From positions 375,517,054 to 375,581,053 of the forward strand of contig NC_053041.3 in assembly GCF_002575655.3 (NCBI RefSeq): a stretch of DNA of 64,000 nucleotides, given 5' to 3'. A program made the translations under genes and the position numbers. Origin of the DNA: Aegilops tauschii subsp. strangulata (Eukaryota; Streptophyta; Magnoliopsida; Poales; Poaceae). The notes below the pieces were generated by a model, which had not been told where the DNA came from, searched no databases, and saw only the letters and a program-made list of their open reading frames with translations. This document shows, piece by piece, positions 34,905 to 46,984 of this stretch. How positions within the stretch are numbered: position 1 is the stretch's first letter; each line of letters starts with the position of its first letter.

Positions 34905-35624
34905 CTACTTCTTGTTGCGATGACACTTGCCATTGCTCTGCTTCCGGCTAGATCCCTGGCCGTTTTGGGGAAGGAGGCACTTCCTCATGTCAACGATCCG
35001 CCTATATATGTCGTAGCTCGTGTACGCCTCCTTGGCCGCGTACACGACGTGAGTTTTGTCGAGTTTCTCCATCCAGGCCAAGTGCCAGGCACGCTTGTCC
35101 TTGTTGCATGAATCCTTCATGTCTCTGTAGTAGGGGTCGATGATGGCCTCGGCGAGGTGAACCAGTGAGTCCTTCTCATGCTCCTTGCTACCCCAGATCT
35201 TGTATTGGCCCTGGATGTCGACAAGATTCTGGCAGGCAATGCTCGAATTCTCGAGCGCCTTTACATCGTTGGTGATGTCCACCGTAGCGAACATGTAGTG
35301 GGGGCTGTTGACAAACCTGGCGAAATGCTCGCAAGGCCTTGTGGCCAGGCAGTAGTGGTAGACAAGGACGTGGTGGCGCACGCACATCTGGGCGACGGCG
35401 ACCTTGGGACGAGACCCGGCACGAGCGCGGGTGTACTCGAGGTCGAACCCGACCACCTTGTACTTCTCCGCGGCAAGCAACAACTCCATGATGTGGATGG
35501 AGTGCTCCACCCAGACCGGGTCGTTGGTGTACACCACCAAGAGGTCCATGAACCTTCTGTGGGTGTCCACCACGGCACGCATGGTGAACTGCTGCTCGTC
35601 GTCGGCAGCCGCTCGAAGCACCAT
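34905..35624 (-). CDS. DEDDy 3'-5' exonuclease-like protein carried by CACTA-2
   Basis: This intact 239-codon minus-strand frame has all the motifs of the DnaQ-like DEDDy family (RNase D / Werner exonuclease type). Motif I is GFDLEYT with D61 and E63, motif II is DITNDVKALE with D120, and motif III is YTSYD with Y201 and D205. Domain length from about residue 35 to 212 fits one exonuclease fold, with no helicase. The C-terminus is basic (KQSNGKCHRNKK). The true N-terminus may lie upstream in another frame, where KKFLEGILRGSNGA is read at about 35640-35680, implying a frameshift. It is flanked by CACTA-type repeats on both sides, so it is probably captured host sequence. Activity is unknown. 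Confidence 0.72.
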   Translation of the reverse strand: MVLRAAADDEQQFTMRAVVDTHRRFMDLLVVYTNDPVWVEHSIHIMELLLAAEKYKVVGFDLEYTRARAGSRPKVAVAQMCVRHHVLVYHYCLATRPCEHFARFVNSPHYMFATVDITNDVKALENSSIACQNLVDIQGQYKIWGSKEHEKDSLVHLAEAIIDPYYRDMKDSCNKDKRAWHLAWMEKLDKTHVVYAAKEAYTSYDIYRRIVDMRKCLLPQNGQGSSRKQSNGKCHRNKK

Positions 35625-35705
35625 TGGAGCCGCGCAGGATACCCTCTAAGAATTTCTTGTGGTGGGTGTGCTTCTTGCAATGGCGGGGCGCGATCAAAAG
35701 GTTGA

Positions 35706-36592
35706 AGAGACACAAGGGTAGGTTAAATGGCCGCTGTAATAAATGGGGGCCGGCCGGCCTGTAATCGTCACGTCTTGTCACGACATTCATAGCGGAGGAT
35801 TCCAGTGCATGCTTGACAACACCGCACCGCACGCGTGGGCTCGAAGAGGCGCCAAATGTATTGTCGGTGAGCCTGTTCCCGCGCTACCGCGCTGTTTACC
35901 GCGCAAGCTTCCCACCCGGCTAGTTTGGCCACGCGTCCGCTAGAAGAGGGACAAATCGTGGGCGTTTATTGGCAGAAAGCTTTGTAAAAACGAAGTGTGT
36001 GGAATGACTTCGGTCATAAGTTTACCCTTGGGTGATGAGGTCAAAGTTACACAGAAGGGTGATGATGGACACTCGAGTGCGATAATTAATTCTGCGCTCT
36101 ACAGTGCACACGGTGGAAGAAACCAACTGTGTGCAATAATGTCAAAGATTGCAATCGAATTAGCTATACAGATCGTGTGCTGTGAGATTGACAAGGTAAA
36201 CTGATTCAAGAATGGTTAATAAAATCTAAGACCATTGCATATTAAGGTCAAAATAGTGCTAGCAATATACGAGTCTCATACGATGCCATTTCAACGATTG
36301 TACCACAAAAGCTCGAAATGTTACAAGGTTCAAATTCCAGAGTTATATGGCTCAAATTCGAAGATTACAAGGTTCAAACTGATATTAGAAATGAAATTCA
36401 GCTCATCAGCTACAAACGTTCGCGCTGATGCGCTGAACATGGATATCAGAGAGGTTCAAACTAATATCACCGCTTCTAAGTCTGGCTTCGAAACCTCACA
36501 ATTTTTGCAAAGGGGTCAGCCACTGAGAAGTCATGTATGGGGTTGACACGATGACTTCCGATTACTCTGTCATCTGAAGTACCAAAATGAAA
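35706..36592. other. CACTA-2 spacer with subterminal-like repeats
   Basis: This is the promoter-side flank of the exonuclease ORF, including a GGCCGGCCGGCC run near 35748, then repeat-like sequence (GTGTGGAATGACTTCGG, CAACTGTGTGCAATAATG) at about 35990-36190. No gene is recognised. Confidence 0.5.
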
Positions 36593-38385
36593 TTAAGCAT
36601 TTTTGGAGCCTACTCCATTCTGCCGCAGGCGCCAGCGCTGATCAACAAACCATTCATTTTTGCGAAATAAATGTAGGGCAAACCTCATTTCCTTCAGCAC
36701 CCTTGCTCTGAGAACAAAGAACCTGGCGAATATAATCTCCGGTAAGGTCCCTCGGTAGGAGTTCAAAGTAATTTCTGAGAGATGCGGATCTAGGCATTCG
36801 ACGTGATTGTTATATTGTATCACATTATCCACCACTGTGCCTAATCTTATCTGCAAAAGAAGAAAACGTGTTAGTGCCTACATGCAGTTTTGAACATTAC
36901 TACAGGCCTAGCTATTTGGTTTGCAGGATTTCTAAAATGCACTAACATGCCATCTTCGATCTGACATGATTAACATGGGCATTTGATTACATTCTAGAAA
37001 AATGTAGCCTTCTACACAAGAGGTTGGAGTGGATGAAAAGTTCCCTTAGAAAACTAGTACAGATGAATCGAAAGGAGAAATGCTTATTGGTTGTAACCAT
37101 ATGGATCAAGCAACCAATATGAGGGGGGGGGGCATGTATGTACTGAAATCCTCCAAAAGAACCTTCAGAAATCGTAGTACATTGTCATTGTAAACTTGGA
37201 AAAAGGTGTCACAAATTGAACTCCCTTATGGTTAACATTTAACAGGAAAGGAACATCACCTCGATATATAGCTTCTCCAGGCACGGGAAGCATCTCAGGA
37301 AACTGACAACTTGCTCCAGGTTGGGGCCGATAGATTCTAGTGCCAAGACCTTCACTGTGCGCAGTTTCGGGATCAAGCTTGTCGGAATCATTTTATGAAT
37401 GACAGATGAACAAACATCTTCAAAATTAGAAATAATGTTAATTTGTAGAAGGAGAGGTAGAAGGCGGCTGTTGTACCTGAACGGGTGTGGATCCAATAAC
37501 AAGTTCGGAGTATTTGTCAGACGAGTAGCCCACCACTGTTAATTTCGGCGCAGAAATGACATTGATTCTTGTTGGACCTTCTTGATCAACTACAAGTAAT
37601 CTCTCAAGTGCAGGTGTGTCCTCAGTGACCATACCATGGTACACATCTTGTGATGTCTTCCTGCTGCACCAGCAACACACATAAATAGTCCGGAGAGTCA
37701 TGGAGATGATGTGGAAGGTACTCAACCCATTGATCGCCTGTAGATGAAGGTACTCGAGTGCAGTACAGCCACGGAGCAGGCACTCCATGTCACCCTTTGA
37801 GAGGCAGACGGGAATGAGCTCGAGGTGCTTCAGTCGTGGTAGAATAAGAGCATGCGCGTCATTAAGGGGCGGGAAATGGCAAATCCTGAACTTGGCGACG
37901 CGCAGCGTGGGCGCGAGGCAGAGTGCGGACGTTGGCAGCGACCGCATATGCCCATCATCAAAAGTGAGCTCCTCGAGCTGATCTAGGGCGGGGGATCGGA
38001 ACCAGTCGTCAAGCTTGGCTTGGTCCTTGCCGTTGGAACAGAACTTGCCCATTCTAAGGCCTTTGGTTGGGCCAAGGTGACTGCCGAGGATCTTGGAGAA
38101 CTCATCCAAGCTTTTTCGATAGCCATGGCAGAGCTCGTGGGTGTCGATGAGGTTGAGAGGGCTGGAGTTCCACAGGGGGCGCCACCGTCGGGAAAGGAGG
38201 GTTGTCCGCGCCCCATATTTGATTGGGAGGAGGGAGATGATGACTTTCAACATATCATCGGGGAGGTTGCTGATGAAGTCTAGGCCTGCTGGAATCGCTT
38301 GCGGTTCTAGCTCGCCCCGCCTCCGCTTGTTGGCAGCCCCGTTCTCCACCTCCGGAGTCTCCTTGTCAGCAGCGCTTTCTGATAG
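36593..38385 (-). pseudogene. F-box / LRR / FBD-type protein gene, degenerate
   Basis: The main minus-strand exon (about 38385 down to 37475) encodes an F-box (FISNLPDDMLKVIISLLP, with TTLLSRRWRPLW) followed by leucine-rich segments (LEELTFDDGHMRSLP, LPRLKHLELIP). A one-base shift near 37480-37500 leads to SSVIHKMIPTSLIPKLRTVK, then a GT donor at 37259. The last exon (36850-36593, acceptor TTTTGCAG) is the FBD domain with LNSYRGTLPEIIFARFFVL. The start is unclear: no ATG opens the frame, and VEN is preceded by open sequence to a possible acceptor near 38385. Such proteins normally recruit substrates to SCF ubiquitin ligases. Here it lies between CACTA-2 termini and is likely a captured, decaying copy. 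Confidence 0.72.
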
Positions 38386-39768
38386 AAATGGGAGTACAGG
38401 GAATATTTAGTTTAAACAGGGCAATAGAAAAGTGTATTGGTAATTAGAAGTTATTAGGTAGGAATATAGTAAGAAAATAGAATAACAATTGGTTGCTTAA
38501 ATACTACACAATTCATTTGACATTGCTGGGTAAGTCAACATGCAAATAGTTGAAAATAAAACATACTTCGAACAAATTCTGGATGGATGATTTTGTCGGG
38601 GAAGTTAGCATATATCTCATGACCAGGCCCTTTTATGTGCTATGCAATTTTAGTGCCAGCTTTCAGTACATAAAACTTTGCAATTTCTTTCCAAAAGCCA
38701 GTGCCAAAATAGGAGTCACCACGTTCATCAAGTCTTATAGTAGCAACGATTGTAAATCCATGGTTTGTTTGCAGTATGACATCCGTGGAGCCTTGATGTA
38801 TGTAAAGGAAAAAAATTGTGCACTACATAATCTGTTGCATAGCAAGGGATGTTCTACAGAAAATGGTAGGATTGTTAAAGAAGGTAACATGCAAATATGG
38901 GCCCAAATTGAAAGAACTGTACAACAGTTGAAATCGAAGGGCGAAAAATCTATAATTAAACAGATAGGGTAAACATGATGTCATGGAAATATGAGAGTAA
39001 TCGAAAGAACAATACATCATTAATTTGCCTAATATAGAAAGAAGAGGGAAAAAATCCCCTTTGACGTATATGGTGCATGTGGCACCTTTTATCCAAATGT
39101 AGCAATATTTATAATATGTTCAGGAAAGTAGGCCATGCCAACCGATTTAGGGTGAGATTGAACATACCGCGCGCGTCGTCAAGTTATCTCGTATGGTGAG
39201 ATGGAATCTCTGGCGGCGGTCGCAAAGTCCTAAAGTGTCGGCGCACTGTACATTCTATGAATGAAAGAAAACCCTCAAATCAGCTCGAATAAAAATGAAT
39301 TCACGGCGATTTCCTCCGGGTGATTAAAGGAGGCAGATGAACTGGGATAAGAGATGAGATAATATATCGTTAAATTAGTTACCTTGTCGTCCATGAGAAA
39401 GAACCCTCAGTACGGCAGATTCCCCAACCGAGCGGAGTTGGGTCGACCGCGAACAGCGTCGAGAAAGTCAATGGCGATAGGCGGCGGCAAGCGGAAGTGG
39501 CGAAATGCGGTGGGCTTTGCCGGCAGCCTAGCAGCGGCGGCAGGCGTCGAACTAAGTGTTTACCACCGTGATAGGCGGTGACATGGCATAGACGCGGAGG
39601 AGCTTGTGCAAGTGTGAATGGGGAACATACCAGAGGGGCCGAGGGGGTGGCGGGCGGGGTGAGGGTTTTTGTGACGTGGGGATGGTGAGGGTTTTCTTTT
39701 TTCTTTTTTGAATTGGGTGGTGAGGGTTTTCTGTCCCACAAAGAATTTTGGGGGCGACGGTTTGCTAG
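38386..39768. other. CACTA-2 spacer without recognisable gene
   Basis: A 140-codon plus-strand frame at 38550-38972 and proline-rich frames near 39380-39790 show no family features. Base composition shifts from AT-rich to GC-richer after 39400, as in a promoter and first-exon region, but nothing can be named. Confidence 0.4.
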
Positions 39769-40000
39769 AGCGAACCTTGTGTGATTGACGCATCAGGCAA
39801 AATGAAAGTCATTGCACACGGTTCCAATTTTGGGAACCGCGTGTGATTGACGTACTACCTCCGTCCTGGTTTATTTGTCCCCCGTTGTAATTTTTACCAA
39901 AATTTGGCGAAATATTTAACATACTTAGACATAGATAATAAGCTTACACGTACATAAGCATAGTTCAACCATAAGTACATAGTTCAACCGTCATTAAGCA
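39769..40000. repeat. CACTA-type repeats and a Mariner/Stowaway-like end
   Basis: TTGTGTGATTGACG and CGCACGTGTGATTGACG-like copies occur at 39777-39855. TACCTCCGTCCTGGTTTATT at 39857 resembles a Stowaway/Mariner terminal repeat. The opposite end was not found, so this is a fragment. Confidence 0.45.
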
Positions 40001-40040
40001 TACTCAAGCGTACATAGTTTGGTCCATCCCACATCTCATC

Positions 40041-40298
40041 TCACATGCGGCCGGCACGATCCTGAAGCTTCTCCAGGTACTTGGCGTATGCGTCGTGCAC
40101 CACCCTGCGAGAATACTTCTGCTTGAAGGAGCCAACGACCCATCCTCTTGCATGCACCAGAACACTTAGATATGCGTCATGAAGCTTCTGGTTGCAAAAT
40201 GGGCATCCATAGCCGCCGTTCCAGGTCCTAATACGCTTGTTATGCATTCCTGCATAAAGCTCCCTCAGGATTGCCTCTTGTACCTCCTCTGGCCATCT
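40041..40298 (-). pseudogene. XS-type zinc finger exon (zf-XS-like)
   Basis: The minus-strand frame WPEEVQEAILRELYAG leads into GYGCPFCNQKLHDAYLSVL, VHARGW and a helical KYLEKLQDRAGRM end. The CPFC...K...Y..L..HA.G pattern is that of the XS-associated zinc finger of SGS3/IDN2-type plant proteins. The exon is preceded by a stop in frame near 40298, so it depends on splicing from an upstream exon. No XS or XH domain is seen nearby. The sequence could be a captured exon without function. Confidence 0.6.
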
Positions 40299-40789
40299 TC
40301 ATCCTTGCTGTCCACATCGGCAGACAACACTTATACAAATAGTAAAACAAATTTGGCATCAAATCAATGATTACATGCCGTGAAGTAGGATTAGGAATTT
40401 ATGGCTATTTATTTATACATATCCAGAGATTATGGTTCGATTTTTAAGCACACTCGTCTATGTACAGACCAATCTTGAAGAAAATAATGGCACAAACATA
40501 TGTAGGTCATTCAAAATCAATTGTCAAGCCCTGACTAGGAATTATTAGCACGAACACTAATCCTAGTCGGATTACTAGCAGAAATCATTTGCACAGATGA
40601 AACAACTAATCACTTATCACCTGTACCATTCAAACAATCAATACACTACACGGATCTAACGAAACTTACTCAGATTTCATGGACTGGGAGAACATAACCA
40701 TAGGATTTCTATTCCAAAAAGGGGGAGGCAGGAGTAACTAGAGAAACCCTATGATCTATTTGACACATAAATGGGTATAGATGACTAAC

Positions 40790-41038
40790 CAGCTGTCCGT
40801 CGTCGTCGGAGACGTCGCCGGAGTGGTCGTCGGAGTCGTCGCCGAAGTGGTCGTCGAAGTCGGTGTGGAACTCCGCCTCCGGCTGTGGAAGCTTGACGCC
40901 GTCGACGACATCAGGGTGCAGCGATAACTCGCCGGCGGTGACAGCAAACTTTGTCTCCATCTCCACGCCGTGCTCCGGTGCTTTAGCAGCCCCAGCGTCG
41001 CCACTCCCTCCGATGGGGCGCTTCGGCGGCATTCTCAT
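40790..41038 (-). CDS. Acidic first exon, possibly of the zf-XS-like gene
   Basis: ATG at 41036-41038 opens MRMPPKRPIGGSGDAG. The frame includes KLPQPEAEFHTDFDDHFG and a D/S-rich DDSDDHSGDVSDDDG tract. A GTTAGT donor follows at 40789. It lies 5' of the zinc-finger exon on the same strand, so the two may belong to one gene. The phases of the visible splice sites do not join directly, so another exon or a lesion would be needed. GC content and position suit a first exon. Confidence 0.4.
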
Positions 41039-41039
41039 A

Positions 41040-42079
41040 CACTGACGGCTTTGAGGACTGAGAGCGGCGTCGAGGATGCAAGCGGAGAGAGAGGATTGTG
41101 TGTGCGTAGTGAGGATGGGGGCTGCGGCCGCTCGGGCGCACCATTAATATGTAGTGGGAGTTGTGGGAGAGAGGCGGGCGGCGTCAAACCGATGGCTCGC
41201 CTCCCGGTGAGCCTGGGCACCGGACTGCTGGCATGCCTACCAAAGTTTCACACAGCTACTCACACGCCTCCCGATGACAGTACGTAGCGAGCACGCCTCC
41301 GTAAATTCACACACCTGCACGCACGCCTCCCCGTCTGCCTGCGCGGCGGACTGCTCGCATGCGTCCTGTCAACTCACGCCTGCTCGCACGCCACACGGGT
41401 CGCACGGAGGCACGTATATTGTTTTTCTATTTGGATGATTAATGCTGTCGCTTTATTGCTTAACCGAAGCATGGCACGTATCCATTGTTGCTCTAACGCT
41501 CACGGTTCGAGTAAATAATCCGTTTGGGATATTGGTTCCCAATTATTAATAATCTCCCGTATGTAATTAGATAAAGATTACATCAAAACTGGTCTCAAAT
41601 TTGACAAAAAAAGTACAATGCCACTTTGTATTGGTGTCCATATGACAACACGATAAGTTTCATGAACTTCAAATAAGTTTTGGATGTACTAGAATTTAAA
41701 AATCAAGATTCTCAATGTTTGAAATTTGTTGCACGGGGATTAAACATGCACCCAGTGAGATGCATGTGTTTTTGCAATCCATTTAGGTGCACTGTCACGT
41801 GTGCATGTAGCTCAAATTTGATTTTTGCACATTATACCCGTAGAAAATCAATCAATCAATGTACTAAAATGTTTTGATGATCTCTGTGATTTTTTTGAAA
41901 TTAAAACGTCCCTCCTTTGGTAACATGTATGTTCACCGCAGGATAATCAATTTAACATGCATCGTAGTTGCGGTAGTTTCACGGTGTGTGTGTGGGTCTG
42001 TGCGTCTGGGGGTGGCGGGTGGCTCGCAGTACACTACGAGTTGTGAGCCACCGTGTGGGTTGGCCGTTTTGTTAGGCAG
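41040..42079. other. CACTA-2 spacer, no gene seen
   Basis: This is GC-rich sequence upstream of the acidic exon (41040-41410, with repeated CACACGCCTCCC / GCACGCCTCC), then AT-rich sequence to 42060 without recognisable features. Confidence 0.4.
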
Positions 42080-44580
42080 GCCGGTGCCACATCAGAGTCG
42101 TGAAATCGTTATTTAAAACATTACAGAACCCTTTCATACATAAATGTTTTGGCCACATGCAGTCGATGGTTGTCTTACACGACACTCGATACTCGCGTGT
42201 GACGCTTTCTGTGGGCCCGCGAGGTCGTCGTCCATCACTTTGAAGAACAGCCGGCAGTGAGGTTAATTTGACCAGCAAGGTAGAATCTTTTTTGTTTGTG
42301 TTATGGTGGTATATAGTACGCATCGAAGAGGTTGGAGGGGACTAGCATATATACTATACGTACGCGTCCGTGAACAAGTACACCTCACTCAGTGTCAGGA
42401 CTTTTTGCTTTCTGAGGCACGTGCCACATCAAAATTGTGAAATTGGTTATTCAAACATCACACAACACCTTTTTGGGCCACATGCATATCCTAGCTAGGA
42501 CACTCACGTGTGACGCTTCCATCTGTGGGCCCACGAGGCCATCGTCGATGCATGCATGCATCACTTTGACCTACATCGGGAGAGGTTAATTAATTTCACC
42601 ATCGATGAGGATTCTTTTGGGTTGTACATATATTACGGCAGGAGCATATAGTATGCGGTGAAGAGGTGGGAACGGGGCCATCATATGTAGTACGCTTGAT
42701 ATGAACCTCGCTCTGTGTGGGTGCATGGTTTACGGTTTTTGAGGCATGTGGCACATCAAAGTTGTGCATTTTGGGTATTCAACATATATATGTTTGGCCC
42801 ACATGCAAAGCGGTGGTGGTTGTCCTCTCGCACCCACTTAAGCGGTTATCAGCGATATCGATGCTTTCCATTTGTGGGCCCGCTTGGTCCATCACTACTT
42901 TTTGCCTGACAACAAGAGAGGTTAATTTGACTTAGGAGGGGATTATTATTTTTGCTCTGGGATGGCATGCATGATACAACTTGAGCACACACACACACAC
43001 ATGCATGTGTACGCATGAATCCCTCCCGTCGAGTCGAAGTGGCTAGTACAACGACACATCATGAACCGATCTCGCTCTGTGTGGGGAGCTAGTGTACAAT
43101 TTTTGACACACGAGCCACATCAATGTTGTGTATTCAAACATGCATGCACGCATCACCTCCATACATATGCATGTAGTGGTTGCCTTCGAACGGTACACTC
43201 CCTCGCGTGGTTATCGGCGACAAGCCTATATATTCGTGGGCCTGCGTGGACATCCATGATCGCCTGACCAACAACAAGATAGGTTACCATGGCGGATTCT
43301 TCATTTGGTTCGTGTTATCATAGTATAGGTCATGGTGAGATTCAGACCTAATTAAGTTTGAGCGCATATACTATGCACGCATGCATGCATGAATCCCCGT
43401 CGTTGGCTTGAAGTGTGGTGTAACATACATATGCACCGTCAACCTAACCCTCACTCAGTATGGGGATTTCTAGTTCGAAAACACGGTGCCACATCAAAGT
43501 TGTTCCATTGTTACTCAAAAAGACACCTCTCCATACATATGTTTGGGCCACGTGCATGCAGTGGTTGTCTTCGGGGACTAGCTACTTGCATGATTATTAG
43601 CGAGCTAGCCCATGTCCGGGGTCACATGGACGGCCATCACTTTGACCAACAACAAGAGAGAGGTTGTATGAACAAGGTGGATTCTTGGTCCGTTTTACGA
43701 TCCATCTTGGTGAGATATATGCCTCTCTGGCCCGCCAACTGAAAGTGTGTGTGTGTTGGGGGGGGGGGGGTTGCTACTTCGCACTTTGCTAGGTGAACCT
43801 CAGTTGGGGGGGCATGCATTCATAGCTTAGGATTCCCTTCGTGGCGGGGGTGGGGGGCTGCTAGCTACTTTGCACTTTGCTAGGTGAACCTCGGTTGGGG
43901 GGGGGGAGGGGGCATGCATTCATAGCTTAGGATTCCCTTCGTGCCCATACAAGGGGGGGGCTGCTAGCTACTTCGAACTTTGCTAGGTGAACCCCGGTCG
44001 GGGGGCATGCATTCATAGCTTAGGATTCCCTTTGTGCCGACACGAGGGAGGGGTGGCTGCTAGCTACTTCGCACTTTGCTAGGGTGAAACTCGGTTGGGA
44101 AGGGGCATGCATTCATAGCTTAGGATTCCCTTCGTGCCGACACGAGGGAGGGGGGCTGCTAGCTACTTCGCACTTTGCTAGGGTGAACCTCGGTTGGGGG
44201 GGCATGCATTCATAGCTTAGGATTCCCTTCGTGCCGACACGAGGGAGGGGGGAGGGGGCTGCTAGCTACTTCACACTTTGCTAGGTGAATGAACCTCGGT
44301 TGGGGGGCATGCATTCATAGCTTAGGATTCCCTTCGCGCCGACATGAGGGAGGAGGGGGGCTGCTAGCTACTTCGCACTTTGCTAGGTGAACCTTGGTTG
44401 GGGGGGAGGGGGCATGCATTCATAGCTTAGGATTCCCTTCATGCCGACACGAGGGGGGCAAGCAATACAGTGTGCTTTGCGAGAGAGGTGCCACATCGAA
44501 GTTGCATTTGGTATTTGAAAATCAAACCACCCTTTTGATACATAAATTTGGTCCACATGCAAGTGTGTTCGTGTTCTGAC
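42080..44580 (+). repeat. Degenerate tandem array A (units about 330-370 bp)
   Basis: At least six diverged copies are marked by GTGCCACATCAAAGTTGTG, then CATACATA--TGTTTGG-CCACATGCA, GTGGTTGTCTTCG, GTGGGCCC and AACAAGAGAGGTTA. Unit starts are near 42087, 42421, 42750, 43111, 43484 and 44487. The last is separated from the others by array B, suggesting that B expanded inside A. A CA dinucleotide run lies at about 42980-43000. Confidence 0.75.
43760..44458 (+). repeat. Tandem array B (seven units of about 90-115 bp)
   Basis: Seven copies of a unit with CTGCTAGCTACTTCGCACTT, TGCTAGGTGAACCTCGG, CATGCATTCATAGCTTAGG and a G-run occur at about 43768, 43857, 43968, 44055, 44153, 44257 and 44358. 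The units are highly similar apart from G-tract length, so the array is younger than array A. Confidence 0.88.
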
Positions 44581-44599
44581 CCTCTCCCGCGTCATTTTT

Positions 44600-44920
44600 C
44601 GCCAAATTTATGAGCATTAGATAAGTCGGATGACGCAACAGACACGGTTCACTCAAACTAACCGTGTGCCACGCCGGTGCACCTGTCATGCACACATCTA
44701 CACAGTACATTGGGCTCCACGAGGCTCCCCTTCTAAAAAATATCTGCCCGCCTCGAGGATTTTTCTGTTTCATAACACACGGTTGTTATCTCCGGACCGT
44801 GTGCGATGTTTCTTGTTCCCAATCCCGCCTGCATCCCTAGAAAATATCTGCCCGCCTTGAGGGTTTTTCTGTTTCATAACACACGGTCGTTATCTCCGGA
44901 CCGTGTGCGATGCACTATCA
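44600..44920. repeat. CACTA-2 repeat block with a duplicated segment
   Basis: A segment with AAAATATCTGCCCGCCT, TTTCTGTTTCATAACACACG and TCCGGACCGTGTGCGATG occurs twice, at about 44738-44810 and 44840-44912. The terminal GGACCGTGTGCGATG motif is of the subterminal CACTA type. Confidence 0.75.
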
Positions 44921-46984
44921 TCAAAATTTTCAATAGCCCGGCATTTCAATCCCGCGTTTGACTCCCGCCTAGTAAAATTTTTAGTACCCGCGTCATTTCC
45001 TCAAACACCCCGCCCCCCTCCACACACACACACACCAAAACCTCCTCGGGCGTGCGTACACACACACCCTCCCTCGCTTGAAACCCTAGCAAGGTCCCCG
45101 CCGCCACCGCTGCCACAAGGCCTCCATTGTCAAATTCTGCCGGTTTGCCCGTGCAGCTTACCCACCGATCTCCATACCCGGGCCACCCTGAGTTTCTTAG
45201 ATGACGCCTGCCAAACGCCCCCTTTCCCACAGATCCCCATCCCCATCCCCTCCCCCCACTCTAGAGCGTCGTAGCCTAAGCCCGGCTACGCTTCCTGTGG
45301 AGCTCGAGGAGCGACTGGCCCAAAAGAGGTGTATAGCGGTCTCTTCGCCCGACGTCGCCGAGGAAGCTGACGACCATTACTGGCGGCAGGCACTCAAGTA
45401 GTGGGCTAGAGTATGTGGGCATGTCTCGGCTGCCGGCTACGACATCGAGGTCATCGACAGTGACAGCCTGAGGCGGGCTATGTCACAGGTTAAGTGGCCC
45501 ACCCCCAACCCCTCGGGTTCAACCGCCGTCGATCTCATCCATGGCCCCGCCTCTGATCTCCTCTGGCTTGCTGTCAACAATTTGCCATTCTACATCGCCA
45601 TCGAGCCCCTTTTGTCATTTCTGAAGGACACGTTCTGCGACGCTGGCTTGGGATCCACAGCTTCCAAGTCAGACCTCATCGACGGCGACCACAAGGAGGG
45701 CACCCTCTCCGGCTCTTCGAAGGGGAAAGAGCCCATCTGCTCTTCCAAGGGGAAAGCGCCCGTCTGCGACAACAGGGAGGGCACCCTACAGCCGTGCTCT
45801 TCCAAGGGGAAGGAGCCCATCTGCGATAACATGGAGCGCATCCAGGGTCCGTGCTCTTCCCACAGGAACGAGCCCCTCTGTGACAAGTGAGGAAACCCAT
45901 GATTTGTTTTTCCGTGCCTCTTCACAGGGGGAAACCCATGATTTGTTTTGCCGAGTCCCTTTTGTAGTGTAGTGAGAATATATCTAGTTTTAATTGCTAT
46001 ATCTGGTTGTTTGCAGTATGCCTTGTTTATTTCAGTTGTTCACAATGTGATGCTCTATATGTGCAATTATTTACTGTGCAGTACATTTCATCAGTCCAGT
46101 TTTAAACATACTGATAGGAATGCATATATTTGCTTGCTGTTAAGCCTATTATAACTAGCATATGCCTCTTTTAAAGTTTTTTGATTGTTCGGTTGTTTGT
46201 AGTTAGCATATGTCCAGTTTCAAATGCTATCTTTGGTTGTTTGTAGCATGCCTTGTTTATTCCAGTTAATCACAATGTGATGTTCTATATGTGCAAGTAT
46301 GAACTGTGCAGTTCAATTTCATCAATACCGGTTTCAACACTACCACTATGAATGACTACATTTGGTTGCTGCATCTTGTAGTTAACACGCCTTTCCATTT
46401 TTATTTAACAATAACCAGTGTACTTAGACCGGCACAATACCAGTTTGAATGACTATGTTTGCTTGTTGTTAAATGTTAGGCCTGTTGCAGTTAGCACACC
46501 TTTCCACTTGTTTTGCTTTACTAGCGTGTTTAAACCTGCACACTGAAGCTATATTTTGGAGATTATTTTGTCTGCCATGTATAATTTTGGTTGATGTTTA
46601 GCCTGTTGTGCTTAACATGCTTCTCGATTTACCTACACAGGACAATTTTGAGAACGACTGCTGTTTTCCATCGAGGTTAGTTTCATCCCATGGCTTATAT
46701 CTGCTCACTGTTCAGGATATCGGTAGCAGGTACCATATAGGCTGGCGGCTGATAAGGGACTAATCGGTGAATCGGACTTTTAACTGAATATATCTGCAAC
46801 CCATTTTTCGTTAGGTTAACTAGGGCCATATGTAATATATCTGAGGTTACATAGCAACATGCACTGTACTTAATGTCTAAATATGCAATCCTAGGCTACA
46901 TAGCAACAAGGAAGAGTGTTACATTAATGTTCTAATGATGTCTAGATATACGTAGAAGAGTAGCAGCAGCAACAACAACAACAC

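Noticed and set aside
35178..35832. Plus-strand 175-codon and minus-strand 214-codon frames over the exonuclease ORF
   Set aside because: Alternative frames of the same GC-rich exon; only the 35624-34905 frame has nuclease motifs. The upstream part of the 214-codon frame may hold the displaced N-terminus and is noted there.
36593..38385. F-box gene as a functional host gene
   Set aside because: Frame shift near 37490, missing start codon and location between CACTA-2 ends favour a captured pseudogene.
38550..38972. 140-codon plus-strand frame in CACTA-2
   Set aside because: No recognisable motif, AT-rich, no splice or neighbour support; treated as chance.
42080..44458. Regularly spaced repeats as a CRISPR array
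   Set aside because: Units are contiguous or long tandem repeats without unique spacers of constant size, in a plant transposon; not CRISPR.
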